64,000 nucleotides of DNA from RYN-230 sp036497945 (lineage in GTDB: Bacteria; Actinomycetota; Actinomycetes; Streptosporangiales; Streptosporangiaceae): the NCBI GenBank assembly GCA_036497945.1, contig DASXIN010000051.1:1-64000 (forward strand), given 5' to 3'. The position numbers were made by a program, and so were the translations under genes. Below are positions 62,962-64,000 of this stretch, in pieces. Numbering within the stretch: the first letter of the stretch is position 1; each line of letters opens with the position of its first letter. The notes under the pieces were generated by a model. The model worked only from the letters and a program-made list of their open reading frames with translations. It did not search any database and had not been told where the DNA came from.

Positions 62962-64000
62962 TCATGGAATGGCGCCGGAGGCGCCTTCCAGGGCGGCTAC
63001 CGCTAGGGCGCCGAGGGTGGGCAGGTGGTAGCCGCCTTCCTGGATGAAGACCGCGGGGGCCAGGGCGGCGATGCGGCGGGCGGCCTCGCGGTAGCCGGCC
63101 GCGGTGACCTGGAGCGGGCTTTCCGGGTCTTCGGCCGCCGCGTCCAGGCCCAGCGAGACCACCACCGCGTCCGGGCGCAGTTCGCGGGCTTCCACGCACA
63201 GCACGTCGAGCGCGGTCAGCCAGCCGTCATCACCGGTGCCGGGCGGCAGCGGCAGGTTCCAGTTGTAGCCGGCGCCGCCGCCCCGGCCGCGCTCGTCCGG
63301 GTAGCCGGCGTAGTGCGGGAACCAGCCTGCGCCCGGGTCCACGTGCAGTGATCCGTACCAGACGTCGGGCCGGTCATAGAAGATCATCTGAGTGCCGTTG
63401 CCGTGATGCGCGTCGATGTCTAGCACGGCCACCTGGGCCGCGCCCGCCGCGCGCAGCGCCTCGGCGGCGACCGCGGCGTTGTTCAGGTAGCAGGACCCGC
63501 CGTACCCGGCCCGGGTCGCGTGGTGGCCGGGTGGCCGGCACAGCGCGTAGGCCAGCCGGGCGCCCGAGCTGACCAGGTCGGCCGCGGTCAGCGCGGCATC
63601 CACCGCGCCGCGGATGGCGGCCCAGCTGCCCGGCCCGACCAGCGTCATCGTGTCGTAGCAGAACAACCCGGCCCGGGCGTGCGCGGCCGGCGGCACCCGG
63701 ACCGGCAGTCCGGCCAGCAGCCCGGGGGTGGGGAACAGGTAGGGCACCACCCGGTCCCGGCCGTAGTCGGCGGGCAGCCCGGCCTGCTCCCAGTCGGCCC
63801 AGATCCCGGCCAGGTGCTGGACGAGCCGGGGATCGTGCACGGCGCGCAGGATCGTGTCGTCGTGCGGGATGGCGTCCAGCACCGGGGCGCCCGCTTCGGC
63901 CAGCGCGGCCCGGAGCACCAGCGCCCGGTCCGGCACCTCGGTGCCCGGGTCCCGCACACCGAGCCATACCTCGCCGGCTGGCTCGTGCCGCAGGCAGTCC
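62962..64000 (-). CDS. Histone deacetylase/acetylpolyamine amidohydrolase family (5' end outside window)
   Basis: A zinc amidohydrolase with the arginase/deacetylase fold; 346 residues lie in the window and the true N-terminus is beyond it. Catalytic His pair in RPPGHHATRAGYGG, Zn ligands D-x-H in LDIDAHHGNG and Asp in LGLDAAAEDPESPLQVT, and EGGYHLPTLG near the end. Bacterial members deacetylate acetylpolyamines or acetoin-related substrates. Its 3' end is next to palindrome C and convergent with the Dpp-like importer. Confidence 0.9.
   Translation of the reverse strand, partial: DCLRHEPAGEVWLGVRDPGTEVPDRALVLRAALAEAGAPVLDAIPHDDTILRAVHDPRLVQHLAGIWADWEQAGLPADYGRDRVVPYLFPTPGLLAGLPVRVPPAAHARAGLFCYDTMTLVGPGSWAAIRGAVDAALTAADLVSSGARLAYALCRPPGHHATRAGYGGSCYLNNAAVAAEALRAAGAAQVAVLDIDAHHGNGTQMIFYDRPDVWYGSLHVDPGAGWFPHYAGYPDERGRGGGAGYNWNLPLPPGTGDDGWLTALDVLCVEARELRPDAVVVSLGLDAAAEDPESPLQVTAAGYREAARRIAALAPAVFIQEGGYHLPTLGALAVAALEGASGAIP

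Overview
The window is high-GC, gene-dense DNA with strong G/C third-position bias, many GTG/TTG starts, 4-nt start/stop overlaps and apparently leaderless promoters. Gene families such as DUF5753 XRE regulators, DUF397, DUF4262, DpgC, HisKA_3 kinases and BlaI/M56 point to a soil-type filamentous Actinomycetota. I cannot name the genus. No rRNA, tRNA, CRISPR array, integrase or transposase was seen.

Layout. 1-3.7 kb: purine/urate catabolism (allantoinase partial, uraD, uraH, 8-oxoguanine-type deaminase, uricase). 3.8-12.2 kb: a GNAT, small proteins, a two-component system, a BASS transporter, and a BlaI/M56 regulator-protease pair divergent from undecaprenyl-diphosphatase across a double BlaI-type operator. 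12.3-16 kb: cobalamin-dependent methionine synthase behind an S-adenosylhomocysteine riboswitch. 16-19 kb: TetR, winged-helix, ArsR and AHSA1 genes. 19-39.5 kb: a large amino-sugar/galactoside locus. 39.6-44.7 kb: kelch protein, stand-alone DpgC-like dioxygenase, DUF4262, orphan ParA, SDR. 45-50 kb: accessory DNA with two XRE/DUF5753 regulators, DUF397, YdcF and a VapBC pair. 50-64 kb: gamma carbonic anhydrase, a frameshifted two-domain acyl-CoA dehydrogenase, MFS, P450, arylamine N-acetyltransferase, VOC protein, a five-gene oligopeptide-type ABC importer and a histone-deacetylase-like amidohydrolase cut by the window edge.

The most interesting part is 19-39.5 kb. It holds two SIS-domain (AgaS-like) proteins, two PfkB kinases, a tagatose-bisphosphate-type aldolase, a complete sugar ABC importer, a DeoR regulator, two intact GH4 glycosidases, an orphan molybdenum-hydroxylase large subunit, a DapA-like lyase, an LLM oxidoreductase and a secreted GH114 endo-alpha-1,4-polygalactosaminidase. 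The GH114 gene starts 11 bp after the wreck of a third GH4 gene and so appears to have shared its operon. My inference is a locus for using alpha-1,4-linked galactosamine/galactose polymers, for example fungal galactosaminogalactan: GH114 cuts outside, the ABC system imports, GH4 enzymes split oligomers, a kinase, AgaS, PfkB and the aldolase finish the job.

This locus has a visible history. A 124-bp regulatory segment occurs twice in direct orientation, 13.2 kb apart, bracketing an intact segment with different codon use. To its left and right lie remnants of the same operon: permease/solute-binding protein and DeoR pieces on the left; SIS, PfkB, aldolase, LexA-like and GH4 pieces on the right. 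Most right-hand remnants keep both gene ends but have lost the middle. Three copies of a 46-54 bp palindrome with a common core are dispersed between genes across the window.
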